Assembly: GCA_944386975.1 (NCBI GenBank)
Contig: CALXDC010000008.1
Location: forward strand, 1 to 64,000
Length of the DNA stretch: 64,000 nucleotides
Origin: an uncultured Oscillospiraceae bacterium
Lineage (GTDB): Bacteria; Bacillota; Clostridia; Oscillospirales; Oscillospiraceae
Direction of reading: 5' to 3'
The notes beneath the pieces are model-generated. The model was not told the origin of the DNA. It made no database searches and saw only the letters and a list, made by a program, of their open reading frames with translations. This document shows positions 17,086 through 24,907 of the stretch, one piece after another; the stretch's first letter is position 1; every line of letters starts with the position of its first letter. The position numbers were made by a program, and so were the translations under genes.

Positions 17086-17502
17086 ATGTTGAAATCTCCC
17101 TTGGTACACCCGGAGATTTTGTCGGCACTGGCGTATTGTGGACACGGAAGCAAGGTGCTGATAGCAGATGGAAACTATCCAATTCGTGAGAAGAGCGGCG
17201 CTGCGGTGAAGGTCTATTTGGCGGTAACAATGGGAACGCCCACCGTAACGGAAATTCTCCACGCAGTTCACAGCGTTGTGGAAATTGAGAAAGCGGAGGT
17301 CATGGTTCCAGAAACAGGGGAGGAACCTCCTATCTTTGCAGAATTTCGCAAGGAACTTGGCGATGTTGAATTTACAGGTATGGATCGGCAAACGTTTTAT
17401 GACGCTTGTATAGCCCAAGGTGCAGTAGTTTTGGCAATTTCTACGGGGGAACCGCGAGTATTCTCCAATATTTTGCTCACAATTGGATGCGTATCGATAT
17501 AA
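17086..17502 (+). CDS. RbsD/FucU-family sugar mutarotase
   Basis: A 138-residue RbsD/FucU protein. The CGHGSKVLIADGNYP opening (residues about 18-32) carries the catalytic histidine of the family and the length matches. RbsD interconverts D-ribose pyranose and furanose forms, and FucU acts on L-fucose and related sugars. D-arabinose shares the relevant stereochemistry with L-fucose. As the last gene of the island it would ready a free sugar, released by an aldolase or glycosidase, for the ribokinase at 9600. The ribosome site AATGGAGGAAGG is 8 bases or so upstream. Confidence 0.9.
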   Translation: MLKSPLVHPEILSALAYCGHGSKVLIADGNYPIREKSGAAVKVYLAVTMGTPTVTEILHAVHSVVEIEKAEVMVPETGEEPPIFAEFRKELGDVEFTGMDRQTFYDACIAQGAVVLAISTGEPRVFSNILLTIGCVSI

Positions 17503-17507
17503 AAACA

Positions 17508-17549
17508 ACACGCCAGGCGGCTGATCAGGGCCGCTTGGCGTGTCGCTTT
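17508..17549 (+). terminator. Probable terminator of the catabolic island operon
   Basis: ACACGCCAGGCGGC and GCCGCTTGGCGTGT (one wobble pair) form a 14-bp stem around an 8-base loop just after the RbsD/FucU gene, followed by CGCTTTT. The T run is short, so termination may be incomplete. Confidence 0.65.
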
Positions 17550-17680
17550 TGCCGATGCAATGCCGACAGGCAGATTTCCCGGTTCAGCCTCTCGATCACA
17601 TCGTTGGTGCGGATGCGCGTCCAGTGTCTGCTGGGAAAATCGCAGTAGTCCAGCGTTTCCTCAATGCTGTCCTCCACCAT
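17525..17680 (-). pseudogene. IS256-type transposase fragment, inverted
   Basis: On the minus strand about 35 residues read VEDSIEETLDYCDFPSRHW and continue TRIRTNDVIERLNREI, the C-terminal catalytic-glutamate region of an IS256/Mutator-type transposase. The same stretch occurs on the plus strand at about 18210-18320 in the neighbouring remnant with several differences, so these are two different copies, not one inverted copy. Nothing else of this element survives. Confidence 0.75.
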
Positions 17681-18476
17681 CAGTGAGCTGAATAAGAAAG
17701 CGTATGTCCACATTGAAGATTGGCGGAACCGTCCTTTGCAAGGTGGACGATATCCGTACGTCTATGTGGATGGAATCTATCTGCGCCGCAATTGGGGTGG
17801 AGAATTTGAAAATGTAGCCATTCTTGTGGCAATTGCGGTCAATGAGGACGGATATCGTGAGGTTTTGGGCGCCGCTGAGGGTATGAAGGAGGACAAGGCC
17901 AGCTGGGTCAGCTTCTTTCAATGGCTCCGCGGGCGTGGCCTTGACGGAGTGAAACTCATTGTTGGCGACAAGTGCCTTGGTATGCTGGAGGCTATAGGAG
18001 AAGTATTTCCTGAAGCCAAGTACCAGCGGTGTACCGTCCACTTTTACCGCAATGTGTTCTCTGTCACACCTCGCTCCAAGGGAAAGCTGGTTGCTAAGAT
18101 GCTTAAGGCGATCCACGCTCAGGAGAGCAAGAAAGCAGCCCGAGAAAAGGCTAAGGCGGTGGTGGAGGAACTGCGCTCCATGAAGCTGAAAGAGGCCGCC
18201 AAGAAGGTAGAGGATGGTATAGAAGAGACTCTTACCTACTGCGATTTTCCCAGTGAGCACTGGACCCGTATCCGCACCAACAATGTCATTGAGAGGCTGA
18301 ACCGGGAAATCCGCCGCCGCACCCGTGTGGTGGGCAGTTTTCCGGACGGCAACTCTGCTCTCATGCTGGTCTGTGCCCGGCTGCGCCATGTGGCCGGCAC
18401 CCAGTGGGGCAACAAGAAGTACATGAACATGAAGCATCTGGAGGCGACACTTGAGGACACCTCCATTGCTGGCTGA
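17670..18476 (+). pseudogene. IS256-type transposase lacking its N-terminus
   Basis: About 268 residues of an IS256-family transposase. The DDE residues appear to be present (Asp in YVYVDGIYL, Asp in LIVGDKCLGM, Glu in NNVIERLNREI), but roughly the first 130 residues of a normal protein are missing. The frame is fused head to head with the inverted fragment at TCCTCCACCAT near 17672-17682. With no N-terminal DNA-binding part it should be inactive. It marks the right edge of the lower-GC island. Confidence 0.85.
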
Positions 18477-18489
18477 CTTCATTCATCCC

Positions 18490-18530
18490 AGAGGCTGCAA
18501 ACTAAAGTGCGAAAAATTCTTGACACGACC
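18490..18530. other. Probable right end of IS256 element
   Basis: The sequence after the transposase stop, ending AATTCTTGACACGACC near 18515-18530, looks like an IS256-family terminal repeat. The matching left end is not found near 17500, consistent with truncation. Bases 18531-18640 show nothing else clear, though TTGACA at 18520-18525 could serve as a -35 box for the next gene. Confidence 0.4.
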
Positions 18531-18658
18531 GGAAGATGTGCTGTGCTCAGAAGCCGTAAAAACAGGGCTTGCCGATCAAGAGGGGCGGTTGACCGGCGGG
18601 GGAAAACATGGTACCCTGTGGTTGAAGAACACGGCCCTGTGCCGGAAAGGAGCGCGTG

Positions 18659-18985
18659 ATGACATACGAGGAGATGTTTACCAAAGCGAAAGCTCTGCTG
18701 GCGGACGCAGACGCCAGCAGTATTCAGGGTCACCTGGCCTATCAGTTCAATATCACTGGGGAGGCCCACGGTGCCTTCTATCTGGAGGTTCGCGACGGCG
18801 TTTTGTCCATAGAACCCTTTACTTATCACGACAGGGATGTCCTTTTTACCTGTTCGGCGGAAACCTTGTTCAAAATTGCCGCCGGCAAAACGGACCCGGT
18901 GGGAGCAGTTCTGCTGGGAAAGATGAAGGTGGAAGGAAATATTGACAAGGCGCTGATGCTGAAGGAACTGATCGTCAGACGGTGA
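18659..18985 (+). CDS. SCP2 sterol-carrier-like small protein
   Basis: A 108-residue cytoplasmic protein with the SCP2 lipid-binding fold pattern: a short amphipathic start, then GHLAYQFNITGEAHGAFYLE, DVLFTCSAETLFKIAAGKTDPVGAVLLGKMKVEG, the most characteristic stretch, at residues about 60-95. Bacterial stand-alone SCP2 proteins are thought to bind acyl or other hydrophobic ligands; the role here is unknown. AAAGGAG at 18646-18652 supports the ATG at 18659; a GTG at 18656 is an alternative. It lies alone between the IS256 remnant and a terminator hairpin. Confidence 0.8.
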   Translation: MTYEEMFTKAKALLADADASSIQGHLAYQFNITGEAHGAFYLEVRDGVLSIEPFTYHDRDVLFTCSAETLFKIAAGKTDPVGAVLLGKMKVEGNIDKALMLKELIVRR

Positions 18986-19001
18986 GACTTGTCGGACCGG
19001 A

Positions 19002-19030
19002 AAGGGAGAGGGGGACGCCCCCTCTCCCTT
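19002..19030 (+). terminator. Terminator-like hairpin after SCP2 gene
   Basis: A 13-bp perfect stem (19002-19014 with 19018-19030) and an ACG loop. Only a weak T-rich tail (CCTGTTTG) follows, so it may be an incomplete terminator. Confidence 0.6.
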
Positions 19031-19061
19031 CCTGTTTGCCAAATCGCCGGGATTTTGTTCG

Positions 19062-19090
19062 TTGCCGTTTGAAACGGACCATGGTATACT
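19062..19090 (+). promoter_or_regulatory. Promoter of the sensor operon
   Basis: TTGCCG (19062-19067) and TATACT (19085-19090) with a 17-base spacer, plus the TG of an extended -10 (TGGTATACT), about 55 bases before the response regulator start. Confidence 0.65.
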
Positions 19091-19144
19091 CTATTTGCAT
19101 GAAGAGAGCAGGAGAAAAATTTTCTGATAGGTGGAGAGATTGGC

Positions 19145-20758
19145 ATGGTAAAGATTTTTCTGGTAGAGGACGAGAGCACGATTCGGGAGATGCTGCGGGA
19201 CTCTGTGCCCTGGAAGCAGCACGGCTTTGACTTTGTGGGCGAGGCCGGGGACGGGGAGATGGCCCTGCCTATGCTCCGCCAGCAGAAGCCCGATGTGCTT
19301 ATCACCGATATCCGCATGCCGTTTATGGACGGCCTGGAGCTGAGCAAACAGGTCCTGCGGGAATTTCCCAAAATGAAGATCGTCATCCTCTCCGGCTATG
19401 ACGATTTCGAATACGCCCGCCAGGCCATCGGCATCGGTGTGGAGCGCTACCTCCTCAAACCCATTACGAAAAGTGCGCTGCTGGACGCTCTGGGGGAGAT
19501 CAAGGAGAAGATCGAGGCGGAACAGGCCCAGCAGACCTATCTGGAGCGGTTTCGCCAGGAGACCCAGGAGTATGAGCAATATACCCGCCGCCGCTTTCTG
19601 GAGCAGGTGATGGAGGGGCGGCTCACCGTCCACCAGATCTACAACCGGGCGGAGGAGATGGGGATCGATCTGGTGGCGGAGAGCTACGCCATCGCACTCT
19701 TTTCCCTGCCCCAGGAGGGGGACGGTCAGGCGCCCTCCCGCGCCTCCGAGGCCCGGGAGGCCATCATGGAATTCTTTCTCAAGTATCCGGAGTATCTGAT
19801 TTCCCGGTGGAACCTGAACACCTACATGGTGCTGGTGAAGGGCCCCGCCCACCGCATGGAACAGGATTGCCAGCGCTGTGTGGACTTCGTCCGCCGCCAG
19901 TTTGAAGCCATGGGCGCCGAGCAGGACTGGCACATTGCCATGGGGGCCCCCACCGCCCGCCTCAGTACCCTGGCCGACAGCTACCGGGAGGTGTCCCGGC
20001 TGTGGGCCTACCGCCATATCCTGCCCCACCGCCACATCCTCACTGCCAGAACGGTGGACTTTCTGGCGGGCACCGGCGGCAACAGCGGATTGGACCAGCT
20101 GGATCCGGAGAAGGTGGCCCCCGGCATCCTCCGCAGCGTCCTCCACAGCGGCGAGATCGCGGAGCTGCCCAGCTTTGTGGAGCAGTATGTGCTGAATGTG
20201 GAGGAGGCGTTGGACTCCAACGCCTTCTGCCAGTTCCTCATGCTGAGTGTCCGCTTCTCGGCGGCCAGCTTTCTCCAGAAGCTGGACATCCCCCAGGGGG
20301 AGCTGCTGGACCGGCTGTCCTGTTCCTCCATGATCGGCCGCACGGTGAGCCAGAGCGAGCTGCGGGACTACATCTATGAGGTGCTCCGCCAGGCCATGGA
20401 GCTGCGGGACAACGCCTCCACCAAGCAGGGGCGGAGCCTTCTCAAGAAGGCTGCCGCCTACATCGACCAGCACTACACCGAGGAGAAGCTGTCCCTCAAC
20501 CAGGTGGCCCAGGACATCAACATCAGCGCCAACTACCTCTCCGCCATCTTCAGTCAGGAGCTGGGGAAGACCTTCACCGAGTATGTCACCGGAAAGCGGA
20601 TGGAACTGGCCCGGGAGCTGCTGCGGACCACGGACAAGCGTTCCGGCGAGGTGGCCTTTGCCGTGGGCTACCGGGATCCCCACTACTTCAGCTTCCTCTT
20701 CAAGAAGACCCAGGGCTGCACGCCCAAGGAGTACCGCGCGGGAGGGAAGGCCCAGTGA
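19145..20758 (+). CDS. YesN-type response regulator with AraC domain
   Basis: A 537-residue cytoplasmic regulator. Residues 1-125 are a receiver domain with acidic pair Glu8/Asp9, phospho-acceptor Asp55 in LITDIRMP and lysine in LLKPI. A long central region of about 300 residues follows. The last 100 residues are an AraC/XylS double helix-turn-helix (LSLNQVAQDINISANYLSAIF and GEVAFAVGYRDPHYFSFLFKK). It overlaps the kinase gene by four bases (GTGA), so the two are translationally coupled. With the kinase and the sugar-binding lipoprotein it forms a three-part sensor that most likely activates the arabinose import operon at 24908. Confidence 0.93.
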   Translation: MVKIFLVEDESTIREMLRDSVPWKQHGFDFVGEAGDGEMALPMLRQQKPDVLITDIRMPFMDGLELSKQVLREFPKMKIVILSGYDDFEYARQAIGIGVERYLLKPITKSALLDALGEIKEKIEAEQAQQTYLERFRQETQEYEQYTRRRFLEQVMEGRLTVHQIYNRAEEMGIDLVAESYAIALFSLPQEGDGQAPSRASEAREAIMEFFLKYPEYLISRWNLNTYMVLVKGPAHRMEQDCQRCVDFVRRQFEAMGAEQDWHIAMGAPTARLSTLADSYREVSRLWAYRHILPHRHILTARTVDFLAGTGGNSGLDQLDPEKVAPGILRSVLHSGEIAELPSFVEQYVLNVEEALDSNAFCQFLMLSVRFSAASFLQKLDIPQGELLDRLSCSSMIGRTVSQSELRDYIYEVLRQAMELRDNASTKQGRSLLKKAAAYIDQHYTEEKLSLNQVAQDINISANYLSAIFSQELGKTFTEYVTGKRMELARELLRTTDKRSGEVAFAVGYRDPHYFSFLFKKTQGCTPKEYRAGGKAQ

Positions 20759-22194
20759 AGCTGCCGAAACTGTCCGTCCCCTCCGGACCCACCACCATCC
20801 GCAGCCAGATGAGCCGCCTGGTGCTGGCGGTCTGCATCCCGCTGGTGATCATTCTGGTGGTGATGCTGTCCCTGATGGTGGTCCACACCCAGCTATACAC
20901 CGATCTCCTCCACAACGTGACCACCGCTTCGGAGTTCAATCAGGACTTCAAGTCCAACATCGACCTGAAGATGTACTACTACGTCACCGGCAGCCAGTAC
21001 TCCGAGGGCCTGCCCATTGAGGAGGTCCAGGACGCCCAGCGCCTGGCCCGGGACCTGCTGGATACCACCACCAACCGGGAGAGCCGCCTGGCCATTGCCA
21101 GCGTGCTGGACCTGTGCCAGAATCTGGAGGAGAAAATCTACCAGATCCGGGATACCCAGGACTATGACGAGCGGCAAAGCCAGCTGGAGAACAACATCAA
21201 CGTCCTCACCGCTCTTATCCAGGAGTTTATGTACGACTACCTCTATAACGAGGCGGTGCAGCTGGACACCCTGCAAAACCAGATGAACCAGCGGCTTTTC
21301 ACGGAGCTGGTGCTGGTGTTTTTGGTGACGGCGGGGTTGGTGCTGATGATGACCCGGTACGCCGTGGCTCTGGGCCGGTCCATTACTCAGCCGGTCATCG
21401 ACCTGTGCGCCCGAGTGGAGGAGCTGGGGGGCGGCGACCTTACGCCGCGGGAGCCGGTGAAAGCGGATGAGTACGAGATTCTCACCCTCAGCCAGGGCTT
21501 TGAACAGATGGCGGGGCGGCTGAAGGACCTGCTGGCGGAGACCACTCAGAAGCAGGAGTCCCTCCGGAAGATGGAGCTGGCCCTGCTCCAGTCCCAGATC
21601 AACCCCCATTTCCTGTACAACACCATGGACACCATCATCTGGCTCGTTGAGGCGGGGAAGAACCGGGAGGCCACGGAGATGATCTCCAATCTCTCCAACT
21701 TCTTCCGTTTCTCCCTCAGCAAAGGGAAGGACGTGATCACTCTGGCGGAGGAGGGGGAGCAGGTCCTCAGCTACCTGCGGATCCAGCAGGCCCGGTACCG
21801 GGATATCCTCCAGTACACCATGGAGCTTCCCGAAGCGCTGCGGCGGACCACTTTGCCCAAGCTGACCCTGCAGCCTCTGGTGGAGAACGCCCTCTACCAC
21901 GGCATCAAGATGAAGCGTGGGATGGGGCACATTGCCATTCTGGCCCGGCGGGAGGAGGATGTGGTGGTGCTCCAGGTCACCGACGATGGAGCCGGTATTC
22001 CGCCGGCGCGGCTGGAGGAGCTGCGGCGGGCCATGGAGGAGGGGGACCGGGTGGGCTTCGGCCTGGCCACGGTCCACGAGCGGCTGCGGCTGCTGTTCGG
22101 GGCCCCCTACGGTTTGGAGATTCACAGCGAGGAGGGGGTGGGCACCACGGTGTGCGCCCGGGTTCCCTGGCGGGGAGAGGAGGAGACGGTATGA
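20755..22194 (+). CDS. YesM-type sensor histidine kinase
   Basis: A 479-residue membrane kinase. Transmembrane helices at about residues 21-43 and 181-203 flank an extracytoplasmic helical domain of about 135 residues, followed by HAMP (about 204-260). The phospho-acceptor His285 is in QSQINPHFLYNTMDTI, the His_kinase (LytS/YesM) type motif, and then comes the HATPase domain (LVENALYHGI, DDGAGIP, GFGLATVHERL). GTG start at 20755 overlaps the preceding stop. Its external domain is small and simple, so it probably senses sugar through the lipoprotein encoded next, as in the XylFII-LytS arrangement known from clostridia. Confidence 0.92.
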   Translation: MKLPKLSVPSGPTTIRSQMSRLVLAVCIPLVIILVVMLSLMVVHTQLYTDLLHNVTTASEFNQDFKSNIDLKMYYYVTGSQYSEGLPIEEVQDAQRLARDLLDTTTNRESRLAIASVLDLCQNLEEKIYQIRDTQDYDERQSQLENNINVLTALIQEFMYDYLYNEAVQLDTLQNQMNQRLFTELVLVFLVTAGLVLMMTRYAVALGRSITQPVIDLCARVEELGGGDLTPREPVKADEYEILTLSQGFEQMAGRLKDLLAETTQKQESLRKMELALLQSQINPHFLYNTMDTIIWLVEAGKNREATEMISNLSNFFRFSLSKGKDVITLAEEGEQVLSYLRIQQARYRDILQYTMELPEALRRTTLPKLTLQPLVENALYHGIKMKRGMGHIAILARREEDVVVLQVTDDGAGIPPARLEELRRAMEEGDRVGFGLATVHERLRLLFGAPYGLEIHSEEGVGTTVCARVPWRGEEETV

Positions 22195-23177
22195 GACGAG
22201 GCGGAGCGGTTCTGCTGGCCCTGGTGCTGGCGGGACTTGTCCTGTGGGTCCCAGGCTGCCGGCAGCAGGAGACTCCGGCGGAGGATGAGGACCTGATCGT
22301 AGTGGGGGTGTCCCAGGTGGGGGCGGAGTCGGACTGGCGGGTGGCCTGCTCCGAGTCCATGAAAGAGGTGTTCTCACAGGAGAACGGCTACCGCCTCCTC
22401 TTTGAGGACGCCCAGCAGAAGCAGGAGAACCAGATTCTGGCCATCCGGAAGTTCATCCAGCTGGGGGTGGACTACATCGTGCTGCTGCCCATCGTGGAGG
22501 AGGGCTGGGAGTCGGTGCTGCTGGAGGCGGAGGAAGCTGGGATTCCGGTGATCGTGGTGGACCGGGCGGTGGATGTGCCGTCGGAATTGTATGAGACTCG
22601 GGTAGGCTCCGACTTTCTGGCGGAGGGAGAGATGGCGGCGGCGTGGCTGGAGGAGCGGTTTGCCGGCCAGTCCCAGGTGTCGGTGATCCACATCCAGGGG
22701 ACCCCCGGCTCCACTGCTCAGGTGGGCCGGACGGCGGCCCTGGAGGCGGCGTTGGGGCGCAACTGGAACTGGACGCTGCTGGCGCAGATGGATGGGGATT
22801 TCACCCAGGCCAAGTCCTATGAGGTGATGGTGAATTTCCTGGAGGAGCACCACAGTCCGCCCATCGATCTGGTGTACTGTGAGAACGACAACGAGGCCTT
22901 CGGCACCATTCAGGCCCTGGAGGAATATGGCTACGTCTGCGGAGCGGGCGGGGTGACGGTGGTGTGCTTCGACGCCACCCGCAACGGCCTTCGCTGGTGT
23001 ATGGAGGGGCGGATTTCCCTGGTGGTGGAGTGCGACCCGCTGCTGGGGCCTTTGACGGAGCAGGTCATCCAGAAGCTGGAGGCCGGGGAGACGCTGAAGA
23101 AGGAGTACAACACCGCCCAGCGGTGCTTTACCCCTCAGGAGCTCACTGAGGAGTTTATCGCCCAGCGGGCGTACTGA
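22191..23177 (+). CDS. Sugar-binding lipoprotein of the sensor (CUT2 receptor family)
   Basis: A 328-residue periplasmic-binding-protein type I lipoprotein. The signal is MRRGG plus a hydrophobic core ending in the lipobox VPGC, with the acylated Cys near residue 23. The body matches ribose/galactofuranose receptors: VVGVSQVGAESDWRVACSES, QENQILAIRKFIQLGVDYIVLLP, IPVIVVDRAV. ATG at 22191 overlaps the kinase stop (ATGA). No permease or ATPase is directly attached, and it is co-transcribed with the kinase, so I infer a sensory receptor rather than a transport receptor. Likely ligand: a pentose such as L-arabinose, given the adjacent genes. Confidence 0.88.
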   Translation: MRRGGAVLLALVLAGLVLWVPGCRQQETPAEDEDLIVVGVSQVGAESDWRVACSESMKEVFSQENGYRLLFEDAQQKQENQILAIRKFIQLGVDYIVLLPIVEEGWESVLLEAEEAGIPVIVVDRAVDVPSELYETRVGSDFLAEGEMAAAWLEERFAGQSQVSVIHIQGTPGSTAQVGRTAALEAALGRNWNWTLLAQMDGDFTQAKSYEVMVNFLEEHHSPPIDLVYCENDNEAFGTIQALEEYGYVCGAGGVTVVCFDATRNGLRWCMEGRISLVVECDPLLGPLTEQVIQKLEAGETLKKEYNTAQRCFTPQELTEEFIAQRAY

Positions 23178-23187
23178 GGAATGGAAA

Positions 23188-23210
23188 GGGGGGCGCTGCC
23201 CCCCCTTTTT
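23188..23210 (+). terminator. Terminator of the sensor operon
   Basis: A seven-base G-rich stem (23188-23194 with 23198-23204), GCT loop, then CTTTTT. Confidence 0.85.
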
Positions 23211-23223
23211 CCATATTCCACGG

Positions 23224-23256
23224 TAAAAATAAAAAACCGCCCCCGAAAGGGGGCGG
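23224..23256 (-). terminator. Terminator of the AraR-type repressor gene
   Basis: CCGCCCCC and GGGGGCGG (23237-23244 and 23249-23256) around GAAA form a hairpin that, read on the minus strand, is followed by TTTTTTATTTTT (23225-23236). Confidence 0.88.
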
Positions 23257-23311
23257 TCAGTCCGCCGGACTGGAAGAGATCCGCCGCGGGCGATCCCCGC
23301 AACTGGCTTTT

Positions 23312-24373
23312 TCAGCCGCTTTCCCGCTGGATGAGGGTCCAGGGGAGGGCCAGGGAGCCTCCCCCGCCGCCCTGCAGAAGCCGCAGCAGATGCTCCGCCG
23401 CCACTCGGCCGATGCGGTTGGGCCGGTGGCCCAGAGAGGTGATGTGGACGGGGCTGATTTGGCTATAGTAGCTGTCGTCAAAGCTCACCACCGCTACCTC
23501 CTCCGGCACCTTCCGCCCCATGGCCGTCAGCTCCCGGATAAGATAAAAGGCAATCTCGTCGTTGTAGCACACCACCGCCGTGGCCCCGTTGAGCCGGTCG
23601 GAGAGGAAGCGGCGCAGCAGGGAGGGGTTCTGCCGTTCCACAATTTCCGCCCGGTCCTCCGTGTCGTACCACCAGAACCGCCGGTCGTGGATCTCCGCTC
23701 CCCGGTCCCGCAGCGCCGAGATGCAGCCGTGATACCGCTCATGCCCCTGGAGGTCGTCGCTTTTGAACACGCCGGCAATCTGCCGGTGGCCCCGCTCCAA
23801 AAGGTAGGCCACCAGCTGGTAGCCTCCGCCGTAGTTGTCGTCGCAGACACAGGGGATGTCCGGCAGATTGGAGTAGGCGGCGTGGAGAAAGACGATGGGG
23901 TGGTTGTTCCGAAGCAGCTTTTGATACAGGTCCGAGTTGGGATTGGGCAGAGCCGTCTTGGACCCCTCCACCAGAATGCCGTCCACCGGATTGGCCAGAA
24001 GATTCTGCAAAATCTCCCGCTCCCGGCTCACCTGGTTCTCCGTGGCATAAATGGAGGTGGCAAAGCCGTGCTGGGAAAAGACACTCTGGGCATCGTGGAG
24101 GATCGTGGGAAAGATGTACTCATCAAAGAACGAGGTGATAATGGTGATCTGATGGCGGGTGGCCTGTGCCGCGCCGATGGCGTAGGAGCCGCTGCCCTGT
24201 CGCTTCTCAATCAGCCGCTCGTCGGCCAGAAGCTGCAGGGCGTGACGCACAGTCTGCCGGCTTACCTGATAGCGGGCGGACAGCTCCTGCTCCGTGGGAA
24301 GCTTCTCCCCACAGTGCCCGTCCACATGATCCCGCCGCAAGATCTCCGCCAGCTGCTGATATTTGGATGCCAT
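23312..24373 (-). CDS. araR: AraR-type repressor (GntR head, LacI-like body)
   Basis: A 353-residue regulator with a GntR winged helix at the N-terminus (residues about 5-70: GEKLPTEQELSARYQVSRQT, then RLIEKRQGSGSYA) fused to a LacI/periplasmic-binding-type sugar domain (VDGILVEGSKTA, GHRQIAGVFKSDDLQGHERYHGC, AVVSFDDSYYSQISPVHITS). This combination is the AraR family, which represses arabinose genes and releases on L-arabinose. I start at the ATG at 24373 because GGGAGG sits just before it; a start 15 bases upstream would include that ribosome site. It faces the arabinose operon across 534 bases that hold three matching palindromes. Confidence 0.92.
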   Translation of the reverse strand: MASKYQQLAEILRRDHVDGHCGEKLPTEQELSARYQVSRQTVRHALQLLADERLIEKRQGSGSYAIGAAQATRHQITIITSFFDEYIFPTILHDAQSVFSQHGFATSIYATENQVSREREILQNLLANPVDGILVEGSKTALPNPNSDLYQKLLRNNHPIVFLHAAYSNLPDIPCVCDDNYGGGYQLVAYLLERGHRQIAGVFKSDDLQGHERYHGCISALRDRGAEIHDRRFWWYDTEDRAEIVERQNPSLLRRFLSDRLNGATAVVCYNDEIAFYLIRELTAMGRKVPEEVAVVSFDDSYYSQISPVHITSLGHRPNRIGRVAAEHLLRLLQGGGGGSLALPWTLIQRESG

Positions 24374-24416
24374 TGCGGTCCCTCCCATTCTTCTCCGTTA
24401 AAAAGTTGTTTTCTTT

Positions 24417-24422
24417 ATTATA
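24417..24422 (-). promoter_or_regulatory. -10 box of the repressor promoter
   Basis: On the minus strand, TATAAT is preceded by TG one base upstream (extended -10, TGGTATAAT), about 44 bases before the repressor start. The -35 region is weak, as usual for extended -10 promoters. Confidence 0.6.
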
Positions 24423-24439
24423 CCAGAAGCGTGCAAGTT

Positions 24440-24735
24440 TCCACAGGAAGAATAGTTGACTTTTTTACTGGGTTTTCCGGGAATCTGAGAGGAATAACCA
24501 ACTGCGGCCCCAACGGAATTTGGCAAATTGACGAAATCCCGCGGCTTTTTTCCGCTATAATTCAGAAAAACCCACGTTTTTTTTTGAGTACCGGCAAAAT
24601 GACCAGGAGCAAATTTTTTTCAGTTGCCTGCGAAATTTGCAAATTCAAGAAAAATGTCTGCACTTATAATAAAATATCAAACCGATTTCTAAAAATAATC
24701 AACCTTTTTTTGAAACTCATCTTGATGATAACAGA
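24440..24735. other. AT-rich upstream region of the arabinose operon
   Basis: About 300 AT-rich bases between the divergent promoters. Half-site-like AATTTGCAAATT-type sequences occur (for example around 24520 and 24635), which might be weaker regulator sites for the AraC-type response regulator, but I cannot define a consensus. No gene is supported here. Confidence 0.4.
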
Positions 24736-24736
24736 A

Positions 24737-24795
24737 ATACAAAAAATTTGTATTGTGCGCTGATACAAATTTGTGTTTTTTATACAATGTTGTAT
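24737..24795 (+). promoter_or_regulatory. Three AraR-type operator palindromes
   Basis: Three inverted repeats of the type ATACAA...TTGTAT lie within 60 bases: 24737-24753 (ATACAAA, 3 bases, TTTGTAT), 24763-24776 (ATACAAATTTGTGT, one mismatch) and 24782-24795 (ATACAATGTTGTAT). They resemble the ATTTGTAC-type half-sites of known AraR operators. The last one abuts the -35 box, so binding should block the promoter; spacing of the three would allow looping or cooperative binding. Confidence 0.75.
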
Positions 24796-24823
24796 TGACT
24801 TTGCAGCAAAAACGGAGTTTAAT
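24795..24823 (+). promoter_or_regulatory. Promoter of the arabinose operon
   Basis: TTGACT (24795-24800), 17-base spacer and TTTAAT (24818-24823). It lies about 80 bases before the receptor start and directly adjoins the third operator palindrome. Confidence 0.75.
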
Positions 24824-24907
24824 GTGAGGGAAGAACTCCCCGACGGCCCGGCCAGGCCGGAAGCGGTGCGCTTCAAGGGGAGAAATCGATCAGAAAAGGA
24901 GATTACC

